From assembly GCA_036397995.1 (NCBI GenBank), contig DASWHX010000210.1, forward strand, positions 1 through 19,452: DNA of 19,452 nt, given 5' to 3'. This document shows, piece by piece, positions 1-7,341 of this stretch. The stretch is from DASWHX01 sp036397995 (lineage in GTDB: Bacteria > Bacteroidota > Bacteroidia > Cytophagales > Cyclobacteriaceae). The translations under genes were made by a program, and so were the position numbers. The notes under the pieces are model-generated. The model was not told the DNA's origin, did no database searches, and saw only the letters and a list, made by a program, of their open reading frames with translations. Every line of letters starts with the position of its first letter. Positions within the stretch are counted from its first letter, which is position 1.

Positions 1-1
1 T

Positions 2-1192
2 CAGCCGGTGGTAGAAGTCAATATTAGCCCGGATGTTCCGGGGGAGATAATTGAACTTAATGTTGAGGAGGGCGATTCTGTAACTCAAGGTCAGCTTTTG
101 GTGAGGATTCGACCCGATAATTTCATAAATGCATTGGAAAGAGCTAAGGCAAACTATAATCAACAGCAGGCAAATCTTGCCTCCGCAAAGGCAAGCCTTG
201 CCAGAGCGCATGCAAATCACACCCGGGCTGAGGCAGATTATAAGCGCAACAAGGAATTGTTCGAGCAGAAAGTTCTATCTGAAGCTGAGTGGGACGCGGC
301 TGATCAAGCCTATAAAGTCGCTAATAATGATTTAGAGTCCGCGAAGCAATCTGTTAAAGCAGCGGAATTCATTTTGGAAAGCTCAAAGGCAACAGTAGGA
401 GATGCAGAAGAAAATCTAAGATTAACTAATGTTAATGCTCCTGTATATGGAATTGTATCCAAACTAAATGTTGAACAGGGCGAACGTGTTGTAGGTACTC
501 AGCAGTTCTCAGGAACGGAGATGATGCGGATTGCTGACCTGAACCAGATGGAAGTGTTAGTTGATGTAAATGAAAACGATATTATCAGGGTTAGTATTGG
601 CGATACGGTTATTATTGATGTTGATGCATACTCACACCTGGATAAAAAATTTAAAGGACTGGTCACTTCCATAGCCAACACCGCCAATGATAAGGTTTCC
701 CAGGATGCTGTAACTGAATTTGAAGTAAAGATCAGAATACTTAATTCATCTTACGCGGATTTGATTACCAAAGGAAACAGGTTTCCATTCAGACCCGGTA
801 TGACTGCGAGTGTCGAAATAATTACAGACCAAAAGGATGACATTTTGGCTGTTCCTCTTTCAGCAGTTACCACAAGGAACAAGCAGGAATTAGAGCGGCA
901 ACGTTTAGGACAGAATACGGAGGACAACGAAACCGTTCAGTCAACTTCTATTTCTCCGGCAGATGCTGAACTGGTTGAAATTGTTTTTGTAAACCGTGAT
1001 GGGATTGCGAAAGCGATTGAAGTTAAAACCGGAATCAGTGATTATGAGAATATAGAGATACTAAGCGGATTAACTCCGGGAGACCAAATTATTATCGGTC
1101 CTTTTCTGGCCATTTCCCGCCGGCTGAAAGACGGTGATGCGGTTAAAAAGACAGAAAAGACCGCACCTGAACCGGCGGTTGCAACAAACTAA
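2..1192 (+). CDS. Efflux RND/MacA-type periplasmic adaptor subunit (5' truncated by window)
   Basis: Periplasmic membrane-fusion protein linking an inner-membrane pump (RND or MacB-type) to a TolC-like outer-membrane channel. The frame is open to the left edge (Gln-Pro-Val-Val precede the first possible GTG at 8), so the true start with its N-terminal anchor or signal lies outside; 396 residues are visible. Order seen: first half of the lipoyl/biotinyl-like domain (VPGEI...VEEGDSVTQGQLL, about residues 10-40), a long Ala/Glu/Lys-rich alpha-helical hairpin (about 45-135), the second lipoyl half (NAPVYGIVSKLNVEQGERV), a beta-barrel domain, then the family signature FRPGMTASVEI followed by AVPLSAV. 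The C-terminal tail is Lys/Glu/Pro-rich and probably disordered. The pump genes are not in the window. The family is secure; the substrate and the exact pump class cannot be told. Confidence 0.9.
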   Translation, partial: QPVVEVNISPDVPGEIIELNVEEGDSVTQGQLLVRIRPDNFINALERAKANYNQQQANLASAKASLARAHANHTRAEADYKRNKELFEQKVLSEAEWDAADQAYKVANNDLESAKQSVKAAEFILESSKATVGDAEENLRLTNVNAPVYGIVSKLNVEQGERVVGTQQFSGTEMMRIADLNQMEVLVDVNENDIIRVSIGDTVIIDVDAYSHLDKKFKGLVTSIANTANDKVSQDAVTEFEVKIRILNSSYADLITKGNRFPFRPGMTASVEIITDQKDDILAVPLSAVTTRNKQELERQRLGQNTEDNETVQSTSISPADAELVEIVFVNRDGIAKAIEVKTGISDYENIEILSGLTPGDQIIIGPFLAISRRLKDGDAVKKTEKTAPEPAVATN

Positions 1193-1217
1193 GCAGTCAA
1201 TTAACTAAAAAATGTGG

Positions 1218-1247
1218 AAGCCCTTGTCCAAAGCGAGGGCTTTTTTA
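1218..1247 (+). terminator. Rho-independent terminator after the efflux adaptor gene
   Basis: AAGCCCT (1218-1224) pairs with AGGGCTT (1236-1242). A T-G wobble and a G-C pair extend the stem inward, and a T6 run (1241-1246) follows. It lies 26 bp after the adaptor stop codon and separates that gene from the glycosyltransferase. Confidence 0.85.
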
Positions 1248-1253
1248 TATTTT
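1224..1253 (+). promoter_or_regulatory. Candidate Bacteroidota promoter for the glycosyltransferase gene
   Basis: TTG (1224-1226), a 19-bp spacer, then TATATTTT (1246-1253), one mismatch from the TAnnTTTG -7 element. It overlaps the terminator hairpin of the preceding gene and would give a leader of about 9 nt before the ATG at 1268. The sequence is A/T-rich, so chance resemblance is possible. Confidence 0.3.
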
Positions 1254-1267
1254 AGAAGCAAGGCAAA

Positions 1268-2275
1268 ATGAGCAATTCGTTTTCAAAAATCTTAATTATT
1301 CAAACCGCTTTCATTGGGGATGTGATTCTTGCTACATCTTTGATTGAAAAATTATCGCATTATTACCCTGAAGCCAAAATAGACTTCCTCTTGAGGAAGG
1401 GTAACCAAATCTTGCTTAAGGGAAACCCAAAGGTAGGTGAGGTTTTGGTATGGAATAAAGCAGATAAATTAAGGGAAACGATTAGAATAATTAGGTTATT
1501 AAGAAAATTGAATTATGATCTTTTGATTAATGCCCAACGCTATTTTACTACCGGCTTTGTAAGTTTTTTTTCGAAAGCTAAATACAAAATTGGTTTCGAT
1601 TCCAATCCTTTTTTCTTTGATTATGACGAAAAATATCCATTCAAAATAGCGCGCAATGTGAACGAACATGAGGTTGACAGGTTACATCAATTGATTTCCA
1701 AAATAACTGATGCCAGTCCGGCGATGCCTAAATTGTATCCCGGTAACGAAGAGGAAGAAAAAATTCTTCATTTAATAGATAAACCTTTTATTACAATCCA
1801 TCCCGGATCGGCTTGGGCGACCAAACAATTACCTGTTGAAAAATGGATTGAATTGGTAAATGCACTTAACGCGGAATTACAAGTTTATCTTTTAGGTGGT
1901 CCTGCTGAAAAGAATTTGTGTGAAAAAATTAAAGTAGCCGCAAATAAAAATGCAGTTCATAATAAGGCAGGCGAACTGAATCTTTTGGAATCGGCAGCCT
2001 TGATGAAATGTGCCAAAGTGAATTACGTGAATGATTCAGCCCCGCTTCATATTTGTTCTTCCATGGATGCACCTTGTATTTCAGTTTTTTGCTCTACCAT
2101 TCCTGAGTTTGGTTTTGCTCCCCTGGCAAAACATTCAAAAGTTGTTCAAATAAAAGGAGATTTATATTGCAGGCCATGTGGAACTCACGGGAAATTAAAA
2201 TGTCCTGAGGGACACTTCAAATGTGGCAATAGTATTTCAATTGAAGACTTGAATCCGGCGGAATTTCTTCAATAA
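1268..2275 (+). CDS. Glycosyltransferase family 9 protein (ADP-heptose:LPS heptosyltransferase type)
   Basis: GT-B glycosyltransferase of the WaaC/WaaF (RfaF) family, which transfers heptose from ADP-heptose onto the lipooligosaccharide core at the cytoplasmic membrane face. The N-terminal domain starts with the family pattern ILIIQTAFIGDVILAT; Asp18 is in the position of the conserved acidic residue. The C-terminal donor-binding domain shows FITIHPGSAWATKQ (about 174-187), LLGGPAE (about 208-214) and YVNDSAPLHICSS (about 253-265). The tail carries four cysteines, C-x2-C-x7-C-x6-C (301-319), as seen in some relatives. The length of 335 aa is normal. The ATG at 1268 sits 8 bp after a purine-rich AAGCAAGG stretch. 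The gene is alone on the + strand and convergent with maf. The family is clear; acceptor and sugar are inferred from family membership only. Confidence 0.88.
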   Translation: MSNSFSKILIIQTAFIGDVILATSLIEKLSHYYPEAKIDFLLRKGNQILLKGNPKVGEVLVWNKADKLRETIRIIRLLRKLNYDLLINAQRYFTTGFVSFFSKAKYKIGFDSNPFFFDYDEKYPFKIARNVNEHEVDRLHQLISKITDASPAMPKLYPGNEEEEKILHLIDKPFITIHPGSAWATKQLPVEKWIELVNALNAELQVYLLGGPAEKNLCEKIKVAANKNAVHNKAGELNLLESAALMKCAKVNYVNDSAPLHICSSMDAPCISVFCSTIPEFGFAPLAKHSKVVQIKGDLYCRPCGTHGKLKCPEGHFKCGNSISIEDLNPAEFLQ

Positions 2276-2278
2276 AAC

Positions 2279-2848
2279 CTAGAATTGTTTCATTTCACTA
2301 TAAAGCTTATGGATGGGTAATCCTACTACATTATAGTATGAACCAATAATAGATTCCACCCCGATCAAACCAATCCATTCCTGTATGCCGTAAGCTCCGG
2401 CTTTATCAATTGGATTTTGCTTTTCAATATAATAATCGATTTCATTGCCGGAAAGTTCAACAAATGAAACAGTGGTTTTTTCATGAAATGAAACAGTTTT
2501 GACATTCGTCCGGATGCAAACCCCGGTAATTACTTCATGAGATTTTCCTGAAAGTAAAGTCAGGGTTGCTTTTGCTTCATTTATGGTGGCAGGTTTCCCA
2601 AGCACATTATTATTTAATAAAACAATGGTATCTGCTGTGATTAGCATTTCATTTTCTTCCAAAGGTGTTTTATATGCTCTGGATTTTTTTTCAGCAAGAA
2701 ACTTGGGTATGTTGTGCAAATCCAGTTCGGGAGGGAAGGTCTCTTCGCAATCAATGGAAACCACCTTGAATTCAAAGCCGGCATTACGCATTATTTCTTG
2801 TCTTCGCGCAGACCTAGATCCAAGAATCAGGGTATAATTCAAATTCAT
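2279..2848 (-). CDS. maf: Maf-type nucleoside triphosphate pyrophosphatase
   Basis: Cytoplasmic house-cleaning enzyme that hydrolyses dTTP, UTP or modified NTPs to the monophosphate and pyrophosphate. Family motifs in order: LGSRSARRQEIM (9-20; Ser-Arg-Ser and the Arg pair bind phosphate), ITADTIV (70-76, Asp73 as catalytic base), LGKP (83-86), SGKSHEV (100-106), DKAGAYGIQ (148-156, as in the dTTP/UTP-specific YhdE subgroup) and GSYYNVVGLP (169-178). The length of 189 aa is typical. The ATG at 2848 lies inside the preceding DUF1015 gene, a 35-bp overlap. No later Met is possible because the first motif begins at residue 9, so the overlap is real and suggests coupled translation. It is last in the accC-DUF1015-maf operon, with no terminator before the convergent glycosyltransferase gene. 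Confidence 0.92.
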   Translation of the reverse strand: MNLNYTLILGSRSARRQEIMRNAGFEFKVVSIDCEETFPPELDLHNIPKFLAEKKSRAYKTPLEENEMLITADTIVLLNNNVLGKPATINEAKATLTLLSGKSHEVITGVCIRTNVKTVSFHEKTTVSFVELSGNEIDYYIEKQNPIDKAGAYGIQEWIGLIGVESIIGSYYNVVGLPIHKLYSEMKQF

Positions 2849-4115
2849 TTTCTTTTATTGAGCTAAACAGGAATCCGCAGATAACCTTTGGAAAGAAATA
2901 TGTTGCTTTGGGGGGTAGGGTGTAACCTGAGTAACAAACTTTTTTCACATCATCGATGGCAATGTCCTGGGTAATAATGGCCATTTGTGCCTGTTTATTG
3001 ATTACCCTGGTAAGACAGTCCGGAAAACTTTTGTCAAATTGGATATACTTTGAAGCAGCTTGATCTTTGCCTGGTATTCCCAAAGCTTTTTCTATAATGA
3101 AGTAATGCAAAATTGTAAGATCCAGGTTTTTTATTTCATCAGGAAAATTCCATTTCAATTCCGAAACCTTGCCTTCTTTCAGCCTGAGTTTATATGCATT
3201 GTCGCTGATCAATAATCCAAAAGCGGCTTTTTTACCCTGAATGATCAGATTAACATCAAATGCGTCCTCAATTGTCTTAATTGTAAAGTCCTCTGACAAT
3301 TTTGCCAGAAATTTAACTTCATCAAAGTTTGGCAACCCCAAAATTAAACGATGTGTTGGCAAGATTCTTAAATCATCAAGCTCGGTATTTGTAAGATACA
3401 TGAAGTGGTAATTGTACGCTTCGTTTCCAGTATGATTTGGATTATTCGTCAAGCATTTTTGCTTGTAAGCTAATGAGCCTTCATACCTGTGGTGACCGTC
3501 GGCAAGTATTACCTGCTTATCTTTAAGTAACTCTACAAACCGATTGATTACATTTTCGTCGTGAATGACACTCATCACCTCCCGGACACCCTGGTAATCT
3601 TCCGTTTCATAAATAGGAGTCAACATACTTTCATCCATAAATTTCTCCAATGAAAACCCAGGATCAGTATACAGGCCATGGGTCGGGCTTGCATGAAACT
3701 CCATTTCCTTCAGGATTTGCATCCTGTCGTTTACAGAGCCAGGCATCGTATTTTCGTGTCGAAGAATTACTTTATCATCCCAAGGATAGGTTTTAATGTT
3801 CACTATGAATCCTTTTCTGCAGAGTTCTTTATGCTCACCGGCAAGGGTAAAATATTGGTAATACACGTAAATTCCAGGTATTGGATCCTGAATAATAATT
3901 TTATTTTTCTTCCAGGAATCAAGAGTCTTTCGTGCGGTTAAGGCCGGATTATCCCCAAGAGGTACTGAAATGTGTATGCTATTATTAGGGTTTTGATATA
4001 AAACCTCTCTTTGGCGTATTGAAACAACATCAAAAAGGGGAGAGGTTAGAGAATCAATATCAGGGAGAATATCCGGATTATATCGCCAGGCACGCAGCGG
4101 TCTTATTTCAGCCAT
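2814..4115 (-). CDS. DUF1015 family protein
   Basis: Member of the widespread uncharacterised DUF1015 (COG4198) family; soluble, with no signal peptide or membrane segment seen. Recognised from the N-terminal pattern (IRPLRAWRYNPDI, then SPLFDVVSIRQREVLYQNPNNSIHI), the central ILADGHHRYEGSLAYK (roughly residues 203-218) and the C-terminal CYSGYTLPPKATYFFPKV followed by GFLF. The DGHHRYE segment is the most conserved block and looks like an active or binding site, but no reaction is assigned here. The length of 433 aa is near the family's usual 400-430. It overlaps accC by 8 bp upstream and maf by 35 bp downstream, so the three are co-transcribed. In many Bacteroidota this family sits beside serC-serA; here the serA-type gene is about 13 kb away. 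Confidence 0.88.
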   Translation of the reverse strand: MAEIRPLRAWRYNPDILPDIDSLTSPLFDVVSIRQREVLYQNPNNSIHISVPLGDNPALTARKTLDSWKKNKIIIQDPIPGIYVYYQYFTLAGEHKELCRKGFIVNIKTYPWDDKVILRHENTMPGSVNDRMQILKEMEFHASPTHGLYTDPGFSLEKFMDESMLTPIYETEDYQGVREVMSVIHDENVINRFVELLKDKQVILADGHHRYEGSLAYKQKCLTNNPNHTGNEAYNYHFMYLTNTELDDLRILPTHRLILGLPNFDEVKFLAKLSEDFTIKTIEDAFDVNLIIQGKKAAFGLLISDNAYKLRLKEGKVSELKWNFPDEIKNLDLTILHYFIIEKALGIPGKDQAASKYIQFDKSFPDCLTRVINKQAQMAIITQDIAIDDVKKVCYSGYTLPPKATYFFPKVICGFLFSSIKENEFELYPDSWI

Positions 4116-5601
4116 TGTCTTTTAATCTATTGAGCCAACCTTTTGCATTGTTGTTTTGATTGCCGGCCGTTTTAATTTTGTCCTTCTCCTTAAGATATAC
4201 CAATAATGCTGCCGCGGCTCTTAACTCATCCTTATCCAACTTTCTGTTTTCCGGTTGGTAATAATTTTCAACAAACTTTGTGTCAAATTTTCCGGTAACA
4301 AAGGCTTTATGATTCATTACAAATTTGCAAAAGCTTAAAGTTGTGGCAACACCGGTAATAATATACTCGTCAATCGCGCGGACCATCCTTGCAATAGCTT
4401 CCTTCCGGTCAGAACCATAAGTTACCAGTTTAGCAATCATTGGGTCGTAATGTATTGGTATTTCCATGCCTTGCTCATAGGCATCGTCTACCCGGGTGCC
4501 AATTCCTTTCGGCGTAATGTAGGTTTTCAGGGTTCCAATATCCGGCAAAAATTGATTTTCAGGATCTTCAGCATAAACTCTGGACTCAATAGCGTGACCC
4601 CTTATCTGCACATCAGACTGCTTTAATTTTAATTTTTCACCCTGGGCAATTTGAATTTGTAATTTCACCAAATCAAGACCTGTTATCATCTCGGTAACGG
4701 GATGCTCTACTTGTAACCTGGTATTCATTTCCAGAAAATAAAAATTCATTTTATCATCTAAAATAAACTCGACAGTACCTGCACCTACATAATTTACTGA
4801 TCGGGCGACATCAACTGCAGCTTTACCCATCCTCTCCCTGAGCTCCGGAGTTAAAACGCTCGACGGTGATTCCTCAATAACCTTCTGATGCCGCCTTTGA
4901 ATAGAGCATTCTCTTTCAAACAAATGAATAATTGAACCATATTGATCTCCCATCACCTGGAATTCAATATGTCTCGGAGAGTTCACAAACTTTTCAATAA
5001 AGACCGAGCCATCTCCAAAAGCACTCAAGGCTTCACTTTGTGCCCGGTCCAATTGCTCATCAAAAGCCTTGTCATTTTCAACTACACGCATACCCTTTCC
5101 ACCTCCACCGGCACTAGCTTTGATCAGGACTGGAAACCCTATTTTTTTTGCAACCTGGCGGGCATGTTTCTTATCTGAAATTGCTCCTTCGCTTCCCGGA
5201 ATTAATGGAATATCATACTTGCTCACGGCTTTTTTTGCCGCAAGTTTATTTCCCATTATATGGATGCTCTTCGAGGTCGGGCCAATCCAGATAATTTTTC
5301 CACTTTCCACTTTCTTTGCAAATTCCGGATTCTCCGAAAGGAATCCATAACCGGGATGGATTGCATTTGCACCGGTTTTTATTGCTGCATTTATTATTTT
5401 ATCAGTTCTAAGATAACTCTCTTTTGACGGTGGAGGGCCAATACAAATGGCTTCATCTGCATGCCGTACATGAAGAGAATCCCTGTCTGCTTCTGAGTAA
5501 ACAGCCACCGTTTTGATTCCCATTTCCTTTGCCGAACGAATAATTCGGAGTGCAATCTCACCTCTGTTTGCTACAAGTATTTTAGTAATGCTCCTTTTCA
5601 A
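4108..5601 (-). CDS. accC: Biotin carboxylase subunit of an acetyl-/acyl-CoA carboxylase
   Basis: ATP-grasp enzyme that carboxylates the biotin of a carrier protein with bicarbonate and ATP. Seen: N-terminal KILVANRGEIALRI (7-20), HPGYGFLSENPEFA (82-95), the glycine-rich ATP loop KASAGGGGKGMRV (161-173), HIEFQ (211-215), and catalytic EMNTRLQVEHPVTE (291-304) including the Glu/Asn/Arg triad of the family. At 497 aa it is about 45-50 residues longer than E. coli AccC (449 aa). The extra C-terminal piece (about 452-497, starting NRKLDKDELRAAAALLVYL) has no biotin-attachment Met-Lys-Met and resembles the tail of free-standing biotin carboxylases in acyl-/propionyl-CoA carboxylase clusters, so the partner may be an acyl-CoA carboxylase. 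No carrier or carboxyltransferase gene lies nearby. The start appears to be TTG at 5601: the only upstream in-frame codons before a stop are non-starts, and the next ATG is codon 27, inside the conserved N-terminus. Confidence 0.9.
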   Translation of the reverse strand: MKRSITKILVANRGEIALRIIRSAKEMGIKTVAVYSEADRDSLHVRHADEAICIGPPPSKESYLRTDKIINAAIKTGANAIHPGYGFLSENPEFAKKVESGKIIWIGPTSKSIHIMGNKLAAKKAVSKYDIPLIPGSEGAISDKKHARQVAKKIGFPVLIKASAGGGGKGMRVVENDKAFDEQLDRAQSEALSAFGDGSVFIEKFVNSPRHIEFQVMGDQYGSIIHLFERECSIQRRHQKVIEESPSSVLTPELRERMGKAAVDVARSVNYVGAGTVEFILDDKMNFYFLEMNTRLQVEHPVTEMITGLDLVKLQIQIAQGEKLKLKQSDVQIRGHAIESRVYAEDPENQFLPDIGTLKTYITPKGIGTRVDDAYEQGMEIPIHYDPMIAKLVTYGSDRKEAIARMVRAIDEYIITGVATTLSFCKFVMNHKAFVTGKFDTKFVENYYQPENRKLDKDELRAAAALLVYLKEKDKIKTAGNQNNNAKGWLNRLKDNG

Positions 5602-5685
5602 AATCCGACTTTTTTAAAGTTACAATGCTAAATAATTATTATCTGAATGTCTACTTATGGCCTTCATTAATTGAATTGAGGGTCT

Positions 5686-5716
5686 TTTGAGTTGAATTTT
5701 TTAATTATTAGCTTTG
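5686..5716 (+). promoter_or_regulatory. Consensus Bacteroidota promoter for the oxoamine synthase gene
   Basis: TTTG (5686-5689), exactly 19 bp, then TAGCTTTG (5709-5716), a full match to the Bacteroidota TTTG / TAnnTTTG housekeeping-sigma consensus. Transcription would begin about 6-8 nt later, giving a leader of about 40 nt that holds a small GCCT/AGGC hairpin. It lies in the 163-bp divergent gap between accC and the synthase gene; no equally good promoter was found for accC there. Confidence 0.75.
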
Positions 5717-5764
5717 TGAGGCCTTTTAGGCTAATCACTAATCAACCATCAAAATCTTAAAATA

Positions 5765-7015
5765 GTGGATTTATTCTCAAAACTGCGAGTAGAGGAGGGG
5801 TTGCTGGGGCAACATTCTCAAATTAAGCCGGATTACTTCATGTTTCCCAAGTTAGAAGGTGAAATAAAACCTCGAATGAAATTTGAAGGGCGTGAAATGA
5901 TCATCTGGTCATTGAATAATTACCTGGGACTAGCCAACCATCCTGAAGTAAGAAGAGTTGATGCTGAAGCCGCAGCAAAATATGGACTTGCTTATCCAAT
6001 GGGTGCCAGAATGATGTCTGGTAATTCGGTCCAACATAAAGAATTAGAAAAGCAATTAGCTGACTTTGTCAGTAAAGAATCCGCACTCCTGCTCAACTAT
6101 GGATACCAGGGAGTAATTTCTATAATTGATTCTCTGGTTGATAGGAGAGATGTTATCGTGTATGATGCGGAATCTCATGCATGTATTGTAGACGGAGTGA
6201 GACTTCATATGGGTAAACGATTCGTGTATAACCATAATGATATGGAGAGTCTGGAAAAGCAACTTGGACATGCCACGAAATTGGTTGATGAAACCGGTGG
6301 CGGAATTCTGGTAATTACAGAAGGGATTTTTGGGATGTCTGGGAATATGGGAAAACTAAAAGAGATTATCGCTCTTAAACAGAAGTACGAATTCAGATTA
6401 TTTGTGGATGATGCGCACGGTTTTGGAACAATGGGTGCCACCGGTGCGGGAGCAGGTGAGGAGCAGGGCGTTCAAGATGGCATTGATCTCTATTTTTCAA
6501 CCTTCGCCAAATCAATGGCTTCTATCGGTGCTTTTGTTGCTGGAAATACAAGCGTGACCGAGCATTTACGGTACTCGTTGAGATCTCAGATTTTTGCCAA
6601 AACATTACCCATTGCACTTGTAATTGGTGCTCTGAAACGATTAGAACTTATCCGGTCACAGCCGCAGTTGCGGGAGAATCTCTGGAAAATAACCAAAGCG
6701 CTCCAAACCGGGCTTCAGGAGCAAGGGTTCAACATAGGGAAAACCCAGTCTCCTGTAACTCCAGTTTTCTTTTTTGGTGGCGTTGGCGAAGCTGCAAACA
6801 TGGCTTATGATATTAGAGAAAGGTATAACATTTTCTGTAGCATGGTTGTTTATCCTGTTGTGCCTAAAGATGTGATTATCTTTAGGTTAATCCCGACAGC
6901 CGTACATACACTTGACGAGGTTGAAGAGACCATAGATGTATTTTCAAAGACAAAAGAAAAACTTGCAAGTGGCAGCTATAAGCGACAAGAACTTATTGTC
7001 ATAAATACCCGCTAA
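5765..7015 (+). CDS. Alpha-oxoamine synthase family PLP enzyme (serine palmitoyltransferase / cysteate acyltransferase type)
   Basis: Fold-type I PLP enzyme that decarboxylatively condenses an amino acid with an acyl-CoA or acyl-ACP. In Bacteroidota, members of this group make the 3-keto base of sphingolipids (from serine) or sulfonolipids (from cysteate); other family activities are AONS (biotin) and glycine C-acetyltransferase. Seen: WSLNNYLGLANHPEVR (48-63), the substrate loop PMGARMMSGN (78-87), LLNYGYQG (109-116), His138 in DAESHACIVDG, FVDDAHGFGTMG (213-224; Asp215 and His218 contact PLP) and the Schiff-base lysine Lys249 in FSTFAKSMASIGAF. The length of 416 aa suits the family. The GTG at 5765 is taken as start: the product begins MDLF as in related proteins I recall, and no ATG exists between it and the upstream in-frame stop. 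No biotin genes are nearby, so a lipid role is favoured but the exact substrate is inference. Confidence 0.8.
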   Translation: MDLFSKLRVEEGLLGQHSQIKPDYFMFPKLEGEIKPRMKFEGREMIIWSLNNYLGLANHPEVRRVDAEAAAKYGLAYPMGARMMSGNSVQHKELEKQLADFVSKESALLLNYGYQGVISIIDSLVDRRDVIVYDAESHACIVDGVRLHMGKRFVYNHNDMESLEKQLGHATKLVDETGGGILVITEGIFGMSGNMGKLKEIIALKQKYEFRLFVDDAHGFGTMGATGAGAGEEQGVQDGIDLYFSTFAKSMASIGAFVAGNTSVTEHLRYSLRSQIFAKTLPIALVIGALKRLELIRSQPQLRENLWKITKALQTGLQEQGFNIGKTQSPVTPVFFFGGVGEAANMAYDIRERYNIFCSMVVYPVVPKDVIIFRLIPTAVHTLDEVEETIDVFSKTKEKLASGSYKRQELIVINTR

Positions 7016-7065
7016 ATGCCTTTAATTGGCTAAAAAAGGCAAGTTTTTAATAGTTTTTTAATCAT

Positions 7066-7096
7066 TTTGACTATATTGCCTCAGAATCTAAATTTA
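7066..7096 (+). promoter_or_regulatory. Candidate promoter for the Hc1-like gene
   Basis: TTTG (7066-7069), a 19-bp spacer, and TAAATTTA (7089-7096; one mismatch from TAnnTTTG). A start site near 7103 would leave a leader of about 20 nt before the ATG at 7122. The matching spacer supports it. The gene lies about 100 bp after the synthase stop and is therefore probably transcribed separately. Confidence 0.5.
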
Positions 7097-7121
7097 TCAA
7101 TAACCTTAAATATAGCTTCAC

Positions 7122-7295
7122 ATGAATAGATTTGAAGAACTAAAAAATCTTGTAATGTCATTAGAGGGTGACTTCTCTAAATTCTATGAAAAGAAAAATC
7201 AAGCTGCCGGAACTCGAGTTAGAAAGGGTATGCAAGACTTGAAGAACCTTGCTCAGGATATTCGAAAAGAAGTTCAAGGCATCAAGAATGAGTAG
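7122..7295 (+). CDS. Hc1-like (histone H1-like) small basic protein, 57 aa
   Basis: A short ORF, ATG at 7122 to TAG at 7293-7295, that encodes 57 residues starting MNRFEELKNLV and ending EVQGIKNE. It is Lys/Arg-rich, predicted all-helical, and contains the stretch FYEKKNQAAGTRVRKGMQDL (residues 21-40). This resembles the small Hc1/histone H1-like proteins annotated in Cytophagales and Flavobacteriia, homologous to the N-terminal part of chlamydial Hc1 and thought to bind DNA and act on nucleoid structure. Support that it is a real gene: a promoter candidate just upstream, a strong terminator 20 bp downstream and a single clear ORF between two larger genes. The family call rests on remembered sequence pattern; DNA binding is inferred from the family and basic charge. 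Confidence 0.85.
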   Translation: MNRFEELKNLVMSLEGDFSKFYEKKNQAAGTRVRKGMQDLKNLAQDIRKEVQGIKNE

Positions 7296-7315
7296 TAATG
7301 CTTAAAAACATTAAG

Positions 7316-7341
7316 AAAAGGGCTCAAATGGCCCTTTTTTT
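7316..7341. terminator. Bidirectional terminator between the Hc1-like gene and dapA
   Basis: AAAAGGGC (7316-7323) pairs perfectly with GCCCTTTT (7331-7338) around a 7-nt loop, followed by a T7 run on the + strand (7335-7341). Read on the minus strand the same hairpin ends in TTTTC and follows dapA directly, so it can end both convergent transcripts. Confidence 0.88.

Noticed and set aside
5623..5630. Minus-strand TAGCATTG as promoter for accC
   Set aside because: One mismatch in the -7 box and no TTTG or TTG at the right distance; too weak to list.
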